A DNA stretch of 64,000 nucleotides, taken from Haloferax elongans ATCC BAA-1513 (GTDB lineage Archaea > Halobacteriota > Halobacteria > Halobacteriales > Haloferacaceae). A model generated the notes under the pieces. It was given only the letters and a program-made list of their open reading frames with translations, was not told the origin of the DNA and ran no database searches. Positions 1 to 8,034 of this stretch are shown here, piece after piece. Numbering within the stretch: position 1 is the stretch's first letter; each line of letters opens with the position of its first letter. Location: NCBI RefSeq assembly GCF_000336755.1, contig NZ_AOLK01000008.1:20277-84276 (forward strand). Reading direction: 5' to 3'. A program made the position numbers and the translations under genes.

Positions 1-78
1 TCGATGCACTACTCCATCTTGGTCTACAACACGGAGACCAAACCCCTGGTCATTTTCTTTTTTTATTTCTGCGTTCAT
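1..78 (-). CDS. Truncated hypothetical gene (first 26 codons)
   Basis: An open frame starts with ATG at 78 and runs off the left edge without a stop, beginning MNAEIKKENDQGFGLRVVDQ. Its ATG lies one base after the TAA stop of the DUF4157 gene (TAATATG), so the two are very probably co-transcribed and translationally coupled. I do not recognise the family from 26 residues. As the immediate partner of a DUF4157 protein it could be a cargo, chaperone or immunity gene, but that is only inference from position. Confidence 0.6.
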   Translation of the reverse strand, partial: MNAEIKKENDQGFGLRVVDQDGVVHR

Positions 79-79
79 A

Positions 80-1582
80 TTACCAACTCAAGATACCAGA
101 TTCGTCCTCTTTAGCGGCGTCTTCCTCACGCTGTTCATCTGTCTCATCATCACGACCAAGGAGAGAATCAATTCCCTTGTCGAAGAGGGACTTCCCACCA
201 CTGAGCAGCCCTTTGACACCTGTTTCAGTGGCCATACCCACAGCACCACTGAATACCAGCGCACTGAGTCCAGCGGCGGCAACTTCTGGGTTCGACATCA
301 TCACATCTCCGAGCGGCCCCAGCATATCGACAGCTGTGTGCCCCTCTTGGATGCCCTGTGTCATCGTCTCTTGCGTTGCGGCCCGTCCTGTGGATCCAAC
401 GCCAGTTCCAATCAACCCGGCTGCCATCGTCTGTGCCTTCTCGCCGAGCCCTGTATGTACTTCGTCGTGGAGACTGCTCAGATGATCGGTGGCATCGTCA
501 AGCTGTGTTTCGTGGGCTTCCAACGTGGAAGCGTTCTCCTCAATTTTCGTATTGAGGTTCTGCTGGACGTTGGACAGTCCCTCGTTGTTCTGTTTGGTGC
601 GTTTTTCGTTGGCTTGCACCTGCTGTTCGAGTTCGACGACCCGCTTCGAGAGTTCGTCAGCCGACAGCGTCTCGTGTGTGGGCTCACTCGTCCCCGGCGT
701 CTGCCAGTCATCTTTGGTAGCGCGCCGAGACCCGTGGTACCCTTTCGCCGCCCGCTGAACGTGTACGTCGGACTGCTGCATCCGATGAACACCGATTTTA
801 CCGCCACGCATCACGCGCTCGGCGGTTTCCTCGGCTTCACGCTCTAAGCGCGGGTCAGGGTCAATCTCTAATTCACCTTGCTGCGGGAGCATCGACACCG
901 CCCCACCAGTCTGCTGGCGCACGTGCGCCAACTCGTGGGCCAGTACGTGCTGTCCCTCCGGCGACGACGGGTCGTACTCGCCGTGGTTGAACGCGATGTG
1001 GTTGCCGACCGTGAACGCCCGGGCGTTGATGTCGTCACACGCTTTCGCAGCACTCGGACCGGTGTGAATCCGCACGTCGCCCAGGTTGTCACCCATACGC
1101 TCTTCCATCGCGCGCTGGATGCTCGCGTCGAGCTGTTGGCCGGGCGACGAAATCACGTCCCGAACGCTATCGGGGACTTGCGCGTCACCGGCTTTGGACG
1201 CCTCGTGATGCGCGTTGCGACTACGCTGGACAGACTTGGCGTTCCGGCGCTCGATATCTTTCGGTACCTCGGCTGGGCGTTCTTCCTGACGCTCGCGGAA
1301 CTGTCGCATGTCCCGCGGCTTGCCCATCGTGTCCACAGTCATGCCTTCGTCGGCCCACTGCCGAACCTGGCTCGCGCCGTGACTCTGGACGAGGCGCTGA
1401 ATCTGAACGTCCATTCCGGGGCGATACATCTCCAAGCCGAACCGTCCGGCAGCGTCCTGTGCGGTCGGCGACCCACCACCGCGCTGACTGCGGTCGGAAC
1501 CACCCGTTAGCTCTTGAATCGACGGGACGACCGAGGACTGTTGGCCCTCGCTCGTCTTCTCTTTCGCAGAGCGAAATCCCAT
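80..1582 (-). CDS. DUF4157 (eCIS-core type) HELAH protein with coiled coil
   Basis: 500 aa. The central region (about 145-260) matches the DUF4157 family: a SSPGQQLD start, VRIHTGPSAAKACDDINARA, and the zincin-like HELAH motif at residues 216-220. DUF4157 is known mainly as an N-terminal domain of proteins linked to extracellular contractile injection systems and of polymorphic toxins. Residues 1-140 are charged and low-complexity, about 307-380 form a coiled coil, and about 385-455 are small and hydrophobic (possibly a membrane or pore-like segment) before an acidic tail. No known toxin domain is evident at the C-terminus. No sheath, tube or baseplate gene lies nearby. The ATG at 1582 fits a leaderless start behind a TATATA box. 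The promoter is AT-rich compared with neighbours, which may mean transfer. Confidence 0.75.
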   Translation of the reverse strand: MGFRSAKEKTSEGQQSSVVPSIQELTGGSDRSQRGGGSPTAQDAAGRFGLEMYRPGMDVQIQRLVQSHGASQVRQWADEGMTVDTMGKPRDMRQFRERQEERPAEVPKDIERRNAKSVQRSRNAHHEASKAGDAQVPDSVRDVISSPGQQLDASIQRAMEERMGDNLGDVRIHTGPSAAKACDDINARAFTVGNHIAFNHGEYDPSSPEGQHVLAHELAHVRQQTGGAVSMLPQQGELEIDPDPRLEREAEETAERVMRGGKIGVHRMQQSDVHVQRAAKGYHGSRRATKDDWQTPGTSEPTHETLSADELSKRVVELEQQVQANEKRTKQNNEGLSNVQQNLNTKIEENASTLEAHETQLDDATDHLSSLHDEVHTGLGEKAQTMAAGLIGTGVGSTGRAATQETMTQGIQEGHTAVDMLGPLGDVMMSNPEVAAAGLSALVFSGAVGMATETGVKGLLSGGKSLFDKGIDSLLGRDDETDEQREEDAAKEDESGILSW

Positions 1583-1605
1583 CTTACCACCGACTTGATA
1601 GCCAT

Positions 1606-1616
1606 CCTATATATTG
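1606..1616 (-). promoter_or_regulatory. TATA box of the DUF4157 gene
   Basis: On the minus strand this reads CAATATATAGG, with TATATA centred about 29 bp before the ATG at 1582. This is the expected distance for a leaderless haloarchaeal transcript and supports that start codon. Confidence 0.6.
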
Positions 1617-1684
1617 TTTGTTGCTTGAATGAAGTCTTAAAATATATCTCTCGAACTGGGAGTGATGAGACACGTCCAGTCGGA

Positions 1685-1724
1685 AGACACCGTCTGGTAC
1701 ACGTAGACACCATCTGGTACACGT
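1685..1724. repeat. Two tandem 20-bp repeats
   Basis: Two abutting copies of AGACACCRTCTGGTACACGT, differing at one base, lie about 100-140 bp upstream of the DUF4157 start and downstream of the helicase gene. The 20-bp period is about two helical turns, so two proteins could bind on one DNA face. A regulatory role is inference. Confidence 0.6.
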
Positions 1725-1787
1725 GGCGTTCACCGCGGCTCGCGAGCCATTCAGAAAACCCAAGCAAGACAGTGGAGTGGCCGACGC

Positions 1788-4127
1788 CTACTCCACCTGA
1801 ACCGTCCGCGTCTCCCGAACCGGGAGCAACGGCAGGTCGGGGAAGGTGACTTCGACGGCGAACTCCAGTTCGTCGTCAGTCGCGCCGAAGACGCCCACCG
1901 GGACGGCCACCTCGTCGGTGAGATAGCACTCTTTGTCCGACATCTCGACGCCGTTGACCGTGACGCGGATACCGACTTTCCCGCCGCCAGCGGTGTTCGT
2001 GACCCAAATCTCGTGCATATCGCTCTCGCCGCGGGCAACCGAATCGGGGAACGCACCCCAGTCGATTTCCGGCGCAGGGAGGTCCTTCGCACTCTTGACG
2101 ACGCGTTCTGCGACTCCCTGCGAGAGGCCCGCGCGGGTGAGTTCCTTCACACCGGCATCGACCACGTCGGTCGGCGAGGCGAGACCACCGGTTGCGAGTT
2201 TTCTGGCGCGTCGAGGGCCGATTCCGTCGACGGCAGTGAGGGCTGCGGCCTCGCCGCTGACGCCGTGGTCGACCCGGGCTTCGACGCGGCGGGCGAGGTT
2301 GGCGGCGCGGGCGTCGGCGAACGTGTCGAGGAACTCGCGGAGCGCCGAGAGGAGTCGCAGCGCGTTCTGGCGGATGACCCACGCGTCGCTTCTGAGTTCG
2401 CTCGGCGTCGAGTTGGCCATCCCGGCGTGGAGGATGGCGAGGACCTTCTGCGGCCCGCCGTCGAGTGACGTGGAGACACCGGTGAGAACCGAGTCGATAG
2501 CGTCTACCTCGGATTGGCGAGCAGAGACTTGTCGGAAGTCGGCGGCACCGGCCACGGCTTCGAGGATGTCGTCCGCCGTGATTCGGTCGCGGTTCGCCAC
2601 CTCGGCGAATCTGGTCGCGGTCCCGAGCCGGAGGTAGTACTTCGAGGTGAGTCGGCCGAGTTGGGTCGCGTCGATTGCGAGGTCGTCGTTCATCTCGACG
2701 AAGCCGCGAGACACCAATCGGTCGAGAACGTCGCGGACGCGCGAGCGAAGGTCTTCGAAGTCGTAGGCGCTCGGGTTCGACTGCGCCCGGCGGTAGTAGA
2801 ACGTCGTCTCCAACCACGACAGCACGTCGTCGAGGTCGCGGATGGTCCCCATCGCGATTTCGGCGTTGAGGTGCGAATCGAGGTCTTCGGCGAGTCGGGA
2901 CTCGATTTCCTTGCCTTCGCGGAGGAGACGGCGGTACTTGTTCTGGTCGGCGTGGTCGCAGACGACCCACCCGTAGCCGACATCGTCGTAGCCGGGGCGA
3001 CCGGCGCGCCCGAGCATCTGGAGGATGTCGAGCGGCGAGATATCGACCTCGCCCTCCAGCGGGTCGTGGTGTTTCGTGTCGCGGATAACGACACACCGGG
3101 CGGGGAGGTTCACGCCCCACGCGAGCGTCGACGTAGAGAAGAGGAGCTGAATCTTCCCCTCCTTGAACCACTCTTCGACGGCCTCGCGGTCCTCCCGCGA
3201 CAGTCCAGCGTGGTGGAAGCCGACGCCGTCTAAGACGCCTTTTCGGAGGGAGTCGTTTCCGAGTTCCTTTGCCTCGTTGTGGAAGTCGTAATCGCCGCGC
3301 GCGCCGATTGGCACGTCGCGTTTGGCGAGTTCGTCGCGGGCTTTCCCGGCCGCACGGACCGCGTCCTGCCGCGAGGAGACGAACACGAGGGCCTGTCCGT
3401 CGTCGCGGATATGTGGCTCGGCGAGGTCGAACGCCCGGTAGAGACGGCGATACTTGTCGGCGAAGGAGTTCTCGCCGTGGGTGTAGGTCTTGACGCCCGC
3501 GTGGAGGTCGACGGGACGGTAGTCGTCGCCGAACTCGAAGGTGGTCTCGTCGGGCGCGTCCAACCACGCCGCCACGTCGTCGATGTTCGGCATGGTCGCC
3601 GAGAGCGCCACGATGCGCGGGTCGCAGATGCGACGCATGCGCGAGACGGTGACTTCGAGGACGCCACCGCGAGTCTCGGAGTCCAAGAGGTGGACCTCGT
3701 CGATGACGACGCAGTCCACGTCCGTGATGAACGAGTAGCGCGCCGAGTCGTGTTTTCGCGTCGCCGAGTCGGTCTTCTCGGGCGTCATGACGAGGATGTC
3801 CGCGCGCGCCGCGCGCCGCGGGTTCAAATCACGCTCGCCGGTGACGACGTAGACGGAGTAGCCCAGTTCCTCGAAGCGTTCCCACTCGGACTCCTTTTCG
3901 GTCGTCAGCGCGCGGAGGGGCGCGATGAAGAGCGCGGTCCCCTCGTCGCGGAGCGTGCGACAGATGGCGAGTTCGGCGAGCGCCGTCTTCCCGCTTGCCG
4001 TGGGCGCGGACGCGACGACGTTGTGGTCGGTCTCCAAAATGGCCGGAAGCGCCTCGCGTTGCATCTGGTTGAACTCGTCGAACCCGAAGGCGTCGGCGAA
4101 CTCGGGGATGGCTTCGACGACCTTCAC
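1788..4127 (-). CDS. Ski2-like (Hel308-related) DEVH-box helicase
   Basis: 779 aa ATP-dependent superfamily 2 helicase. Walker A APTASGKT is near residue 45, the DEVH box near 145, SATMPN follows, and the motif VI region reads QMLGRAGRPG. A winged-helix/ratchet region follows, then a helix-hairpin-helix stretch (AVDGIGPRRARKLA, about 620-650) and a beta-rich C-terminal domain of about 110 residues that resembles the FN3-like part of Sec63/Brr2 helicases. Classical Hel308 lacks such an extension, so I call it Ski2-like rather than Hel308. A GTG at 4142 would add five residues, but GTG 4127 has the Shine-Dalgarno GGAGGTG six bases upstream and is preferred. Likely role: remodelling of DNA forks or RNA. 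Substrate unknown. Confidence 0.85.
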   Translation of the reverse strand: MKVVEAIPEFADAFGFDEFNQMQREALPAILETDHNVVASAPTASGKTALAELAICRTLRDEGTALFIAPLRALTTEKESEWERFEELGYSVYVVTGERDLNPRRAARADILVMTPEKTDSATRKHDSARYSFITDVDCVVIDEVHLLDSETRGGVLEVTVSRMRRICDPRIVALSATMPNIDDVAAWLDAPDETTFEFGDDYRPVDLHAGVKTYTHGENSFADKYRRLYRAFDLAEPHIRDDGQALVFVSSRQDAVRAAGKARDELAKRDVPIGARGDYDFHNEAKELGNDSLRKGVLDGVGFHHAGLSREDREAVEEWFKEGKIQLLFSTSTLAWGVNLPARCVVIRDTKHHDPLEGEVDISPLDILQMLGRAGRPGYDDVGYGWVVCDHADQNKYRRLLREGKEIESRLAEDLDSHLNAEIAMGTIRDLDDVLSWLETTFYYRRAQSNPSAYDFEDLRSRVRDVLDRLVSRGFVEMNDDLAIDATQLGRLTSKYYLRLGTATRFAEVANRDRITADDILEAVAGAADFRQVSARQSEVDAIDSVLTGVSTSLDGGPQKVLAILHAGMANSTPSELRSDAWVIRQNALRLLSALREFLDTFADARAANLARRVEARVDHGVSGEAAALTAVDGIGPRRARKLATGGLASPTDVVDAGVKELTRAGLSQGVAERVVKSAKDLPAPEIDWGAFPDSVARGESDMHEIWVTNTAGGGKVGIRVTVNGVEMSDKECYLTDEVAVPVGVFGATDDELEFAVEVTFPDLPLLPVRETRTVQVE

Positions 4128-4133
4128 GAGATG

Positions 4134-4140
4134 CACCTCC
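4134..4140 (-). promoter_or_regulatory. Shine-Dalgarno that sets the helicase start
   Basis: GGAGGTG on the minus strand, six bases before GTG 4127. It overlaps the longer open frame and argues that translation starts at 4127 rather than 4142. Confidence 0.6.
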
Positions 4141-4228
4141 ACAGTCGTGTCGGCGGTGAGGGCGAGACGGAGACGAGAGTCATACTGGAAGCCGAGTCGT
4201 CCGGGGGGAAAGGCGTTTCTCCATCTAG

Positions 4229-4258
4229 CGGCGACGCTCGGCGACGCTCGGCGACTGG
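4229..4258. repeat. Short tandem repeat, CGGCGACGCT
   Basis: Two perfect copies and one imperfect copy of the decamer CGGCGACGCT lie in the intergenic stretch upstream of the helicase. This is probably slippage. The rest of 4143-4371 shows no convincing gene. Confidence 0.5.
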
Positions 4259-4371
4259 TACGAAAAAGAACAGCCAGCGGGACAGCGCTGCACAGTGGGG
4301 TTGGGCTCCGGGGGCGGAGTAGTCGAGTGGCGATACGGGGACAGTTCAGGGTCGTCGGGGCCGACAGTCGC

Positions 4372-4479
4372 TTACGCAGCGACGGTGAGAGCGGCGATGA
4401 ACGACCACTTCGTACCCGCGGTGGCCTCGTGCTTCTTCGATTCGGCCTTCGACAGGTCGCGGCGGTGTTTCCAGTTCAT
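4372..4479 (-). CDS. 35-aa basic microprotein
   Basis: A short open frame, MNWKHRRDLSKAESKKHEAT then AGTKWSFIAALTVAA and stop. It is strikingly basic and Lys/Arg-rich at the N-terminus for a haloarchaeal protein, with a short hydrophobic C-terminal stretch. A TATA-like element (CTTATATT, 4502-4509) sits about 26 bp before the ATG, exactly the leaderless spacing, which is the main evidence that it is expressed. Family and function unknown. It could bind nucleic acid or the membrane surface. Confidence 0.45.
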   Translation of the reverse strand: MNWKHRRDLSKAESKKHEATAGTKWSFIAALTVAA

Positions 4480-4730
4480 ACTACTCCAAAATATTTACTC
4501 GAATATAAGTTTTTCAGTCAAGTGATACATCTAGCACGGTTTTACATGGACTATGGTCGAAAGTTGTGATGAATTTGAGTCGAACGTTTACTTTTCCGTG
4601 ACTGTAGTATTCATTTGAACGCTTATTCGGTTGGTGTGGTAGCATCGAACACGGCGACAGATTCCCCGCCAGCATCGGGGCGACGGGGTAATCCCTCACG
4701 TTTTTGCCGGGGCGGGCGAAAGAACTGGGC

Positions 4731-5666
4731 ATGCGCACGAGGCGGAAGCCCGATTGGTTGAAGATGCGGCCTCCCTCGGGCCAGCGCTTCACCGACATCA
4801 AGTCCACGCTCCGCGACCGAAACCTCAACACGGTCTGCGAGGAAGCGAACTGTCCGAACCTCGGTGAATGTTGGAGCGGCCGCGACGGGCCGGGCACGGC
4901 GACGTTCATGCTCATGGGCGACCGGTGCTCCCGCGGCTGCAACTTCTGTGACGTCCAGACCGGCGGGATGGAAGCCCTCGACCCCGACGAACCGGCCAAC
5001 GTCGCCGAGGCGGTCGCCGAAATCGGTCTCGACTACGTCGTGTTGACCTCCGTCGACCGCGACGACCTCCCCGACCAGGGTGCGAGCCACTTCGCGGAGA
5101 CGATTCGGGAGATAAAACGCCGCGACCCCGGGATTCTCGTCGAAGTGTTGATTCCCGACTTCCAGGGTGAACCGGAACACGTTCGGAAGATTATCGACGC
5201 CGAACCGGACGTTATCGCCCACAACATCGAGACGGTCGAACGGCTCCAGTGGCCGGTTCGTGACCGCCGCGCCGGGTACGAGCAATCGCTGTCGGTCCTC
5301 CAGCAGGTCACTGACGAATCCGATATCCACACGAAAACGTCCATCATGCTCGGTCTCGGCGAGTACCACCACGAGGTGTACCAAACCCTGTCTGACCTCC
5401 GCGAGGCCGACGTGGACATCGTCACGTTCGGGCAGTATCTCCAACCGTCGCGCACGCACCTCGACGTGTTCGAGTACGTCCATCCCGACGTGTTCGAGAC
5501 GTGGCGACGAGTCGCCGAAGACGAACTCGACTTCCTGTACTGTGCGTCCGGCCCGATGGTCCGGTCGTCGTACAAGGCGGGCGAACTGTTCGTGGACGCA
5601 CTCCTCCGTGAGGGGTCGTCTGTCGAAGAGGCCCGGCAGGCGGCGCGTGCGGCCGCTGGTCAGTAA
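4731..5666 (+). CDS. lipA: Lipoyl synthase
   Basis: 311 aa radical-SAM enzyme that inserts two sulfurs into octanoyl groups on lipoyl domains. The auxiliary 4Fe-4S cluster cysteines are C36, C41 and C47 (CEEANCPNLGEC). The radical SAM motif CSRGCNFC is at C66, C70 and C73. C-terminal GPMVRSSYKAGE carries the conserved RSSY element. Start ATG 4731 gives the family's normal N-terminus (MRTRRKPDWLKM); the in-frame TTG at 4704 is less likely. The gene lies directly upstream of, and in the same direction as, the 2-oxoacid dehydrogenase operon, whose E2 subunit carries the lipoyl lysine it would modify. No lipoyl ligase or LipB is visible in the window. Confidence 0.95.
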   Translation: MRTRRKPDWLKMRPPSGQRFTDIKSTLRDRNLNTVCEEANCPNLGECWSGRDGPGTATFMLMGDRCSRGCNFCDVQTGGMEALDPDEPANVAEAVAEIGLDYVVLTSVDRDDLPDQGASHFAETIREIKRRDPGILVEVLIPDFQGEPEHVRKIIDAEPDVIAHNIETVERLQWPVRDRRAGYEQSLSVLQQVTDESDIHTKTSIMLGLGEYHHEVYQTLSDLREADVDIVTFGQYLQPSRTHLDVFEYVHPDVFETWRRVAEDELDFLYCASGPMVRSSYKAGELFVDALLREGSSVEEARQAARAAAGQ

Positions 5667-5880
5667 CTATCACGAAACCTGACTGTCAGCGATACCAATC
5701 GCTCTCCGCAGGTCACATGACTTGTGCTATTTTCTGGATATTTCCGATTATTCCTCGGAGATGTGCGGGTTCACGCTAACGACCATCAGGAAGAATCGTT
5801 TAGAAGTCAAGATGTCCAATTTTCTCGCGTGTGGGTTTACATAGCACGACCGCGAGCGCGATAATCCGAGTTAAAGTAAA

Positions 5881-5937
5881 TTATATACGAAAACAATATA
5901 ACGGCGGCGGGTGTCGATTTTGCTATGAACAGGAGGG
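5881..5937 (+). promoter_or_regulatory. pdh operon promoter and ribosome binding site
   Basis: TTATATA at 5881-5887, preceded by a purine-rich BRE-like stretch, is a TATA box placing transcription start near 5910. A strong Shine-Dalgarno AGGAGGG (5931-5937) lies seven bases before GTG 5945. This operon therefore has a leader, unlike many neighbours. The rest of 5667-5944 holds no gene I can support. Confidence 0.65.
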
Positions 5938-5944
5938 TTCTCCC

Positions 5945-7051
5945 GTGAGCGTGCTTCAACGTGACCCACAGGACCAAGTACGAGTCCTCGACGAGGACGG
6001 CTCTGTCGTCGGCGATGTACCCGACATCGACGACGAGACCATGGTCGAGATGTATCGCTACATGCGACTCGCCCGCCACTTCGACACGCGGGCGGTGAGC
6101 CTCCAGCGACAGGGGCGGATGGGAACGTATCCACCGCTGTCGGGACAGGAAGGTGCCCAAATCGGCAGTGCCGTCGCACTCGCCGAAGACGACTGGATGG
6201 TCCCGAGTTACCGCGAACACGGTGCGGCACTCGTTCGGGGCCTTCCACTGAAGCAGACGCTGCTCTACTGGATGGGCCACGAGAAGGGGAACAAGATGCC
6301 CGAGGGCGCGAACATCTTCCCGCCCGCGGTCCCCATCGCGTCGCAGATTCCCCACGCGACGGGCGCTGGCTGGGCGCTCAAACTCCGTGAGGAAGCCGAC
6401 AAGGCGGTCATGTGTTACTTCGGTGACGGTGCGACCTCCGAAGGTGACTTCCACGAAGGGCTGAACTTTGCAGGCGTCTTCGACACGCCGAACGTCTTCT
6501 TCTGTAACAACAACCAGTGGGCAATCTCCGTTCCGCGTGAGCGCCAGACGGCATCCGAGACCCTCGCAGAGAAGGCAGTCGCCTACGGCATCGACGGGAT
6601 TCAGGTCGACGGCATGGACCCACTCGCGGTCTACGCCGTGACGCAGGCGGCCCTCGACAAGGCCAAGAACCCGCAGGAAGACGAGTGCCGGCCGACGCTC
6701 ATCGAGGCGGTCCAGTACCGCTTCGGCGCACACACCACCGCGGACGACCCGACGGTCTACCGCGACGACGAGGAAGTCGAGAAGTGGAAGGCGAAGGACC
6801 CGATTCCGCGACTCGAAACGTTCCTCCGCGAGACAGGCCGACTCGACGACGAGTCTGTCGACGCCATCGAGGCCAGCGTCAAAGAGCAGGTCGCAGACGC
6901 CATCGACGCGGCCGAGTCCGAGCCGCGTCCGGACCCGAGTGAGATGTTCGAGTACGCCTACGCCGAGATGACCCCCGAGGTCGAGGCACAGTACGAGGAG
7001 TTCCAGGCACTCCACGAGAAGTTCGGCGACGAAGGATTCCTCCGAGAATGA
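5945..7051 (+). CDS. pdhA: 2-oxoacid (pyruvate) dehydrogenase E1, alpha subunit
   Basis: 368 aa thiamine-diphosphate subunit of the complex that oxidatively decarboxylates a 2-oxoacid. The TPP motif GDGATSEGDFHEGLNFAG continues to FFCNNNQWAIS. The phosphorylation-loop region (RFGAHTTADDP) is also conserved. GTG 5945 is chosen because of the AGGAGGG seven bases upstream; the open frame extends further upstream but with no ribosome site. It overlaps pdhB by four bases (ATGA). Pyruvate is the textbook substrate, but haloarchaea mainly use ferredoxin oxidoreductases for pyruvate. Paralogous complexes in Haloferax may act on branched-chain or other 2-oxoacids, so the true substrate is uncertain. 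Confidence 0.9.
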   Translation: MSVLQRDPQDQVRVLDEDGSVVGDVPDIDDETMVEMYRYMRLARHFDTRAVSLQRQGRMGTYPPLSGQEGAQIGSAVALAEDDWMVPSYREHGAALVRGLPLKQTLLYWMGHEKGNKMPEGANIFPPAVPIASQIPHATGAGWALKLREEADKAVMCYFGDGATSEGDFHEGLNFAGVFDTPNVFFCNNNQWAISVPRERQTASETLAEKAVAYGIDGIQVDGMDPLAVYAVTQAALDKAKNPQEDECRPTLIEAVQYRFGAHTTADDPTVYRDDEEVEKWKAKDPIPRLETFLRETGRLDDESVDAIEASVKEQVADAIDAAESEPRPDPSEMFEYAYAEMTPEVEAQYEEFQALHEKFGDEGFLRE

Positions 7052-8031
7052 CGGAACAGAACCTTACTATCGTACAGGCAGTACGGGACGGTCTCTACAC
7101 CGAAATGCAGCGCGACGACGACGTGTTGGTCATGGGCGAAGACGTCGGCAAGAACGGCGGCGTCTTCCGCGCGACCGAAGGCCTCTGGGACGAGTTCGGT
7201 GACAACCGCGTCATCGACACGCCGCTCGCCGAATCCGGTATCATCGGGACAGCCGTCGGGATGGCCGCGATGGGCCTCAAGCCCATTCCGGAGGTTCAGT
7301 TCTCCGGCTTCATGTACCCCGGATACGACCAGATTATCAGCCACATGTCGCGGTTCCGCACCCGGACCCGCGGGCGTTACACGCTCCCGATGGTGCTGCG
7401 CGCCCCTTACGGCGGTGGCATCCGCGCGCCGGAGTCGCACTCCGAGTCCAAGGAGATGTTCTACGCGCACGAGGCCGGTCTGAAGGTTGTCATCCCCTCG
7501 ACCCCGTACGACACGAAGGGGCTTCTTATCTCCGCGATTCGCGACCCCGACCCAGTCATCTTCCTCGAACCCAAACTCATCTACCGCGCCTTCCGCGGTG
7601 ACGTTCCCGAAGACGACTACACGGTCCCCATCGGCGAGGCGGCCGTCCGCAGAGAAGGGACTGACGTGTCGGTGTTCACCTACGGCGCGATGACTCGGCC
7701 GACGCTCGAAGCGGCCGAGAACCTCGCAGAGGAGGGCATCGACGCCGAGGTCATCGACATGCGAACCATCTCGCCGCTCGACCGCGAGGCCATCGTCGAA
7801 TCGTTCAAGAAGACCGGCCGTGCGGTCGCCGTCCACGAGGCACCGAAGAACGGTGGCCTCGGAGCCGAGATTACGGCGACGGTTCAGGAAGAAGCGCTTC
7901 TCTACCAGGAAGCACCCGTAAAGCGCGTCGCAGGCTACGACGTTCCGTACCCGCTGTACGCACTAGAGGACTACTACCTCCCGTCCGTGGCCCGCGTCGA
8001 AGAAGGAATCCGCGAAACTGTGAACTTCTAA
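7048..8031 (+). CDS. pdhB: 2-oxoacid (pyruvate) dehydrogenase E1, beta subunit
   Basis: 327 aa partner of the E1 alpha subunit, forming the heterotetramer that carries out decarboxylation and reductive acylation of the lipoyl group. Conserved blocks include VMGEDVGKNGGVFRAT near the N-terminus, DTPLAESGIIGTAVGMA, and the C-terminal transketolase-like region (DLRTISPLDREAI-type, here DMRTISPLDREAIVES). Full length for the family. Start ATG 7048 overlaps the pdhA stop (ATGA), showing translational coupling. Confidence 0.93.
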   Translation: MTEQNLTIVQAVRDGLYTEMQRDDDVLVMGEDVGKNGGVFRATEGLWDEFGDNRVIDTPLAESGIIGTAVGMAAMGLKPIPEVQFSGFMYPGYDQIISHMSRFRTRTRGRYTLPMVLRAPYGGGIRAPESHSESKEMFYAHEAGLKVVIPSTPYDTKGLLISAIRDPDPVIFLEPKLIYRAFRGDVPEDDYTVPIGEAAVRREGTDVSVFTYGAMTRPTLEAAENLAEEGIDAEVIDMRTISPLDREAIVESFKKTGRAVAVHEAPKNGGLGAEITATVQEEALLYQEAPVKRVAGYDVPYPLYALEDYYLPSVARVEEGIRETVNF

Positions 8032-8034
8032 CCA

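Noticed and set aside
4229..4258. CGGCGACGCT repeat as a regulatory element
   Set aside because: Only three decamers, one imperfect, in GC-rich spacer; more likely slippage.
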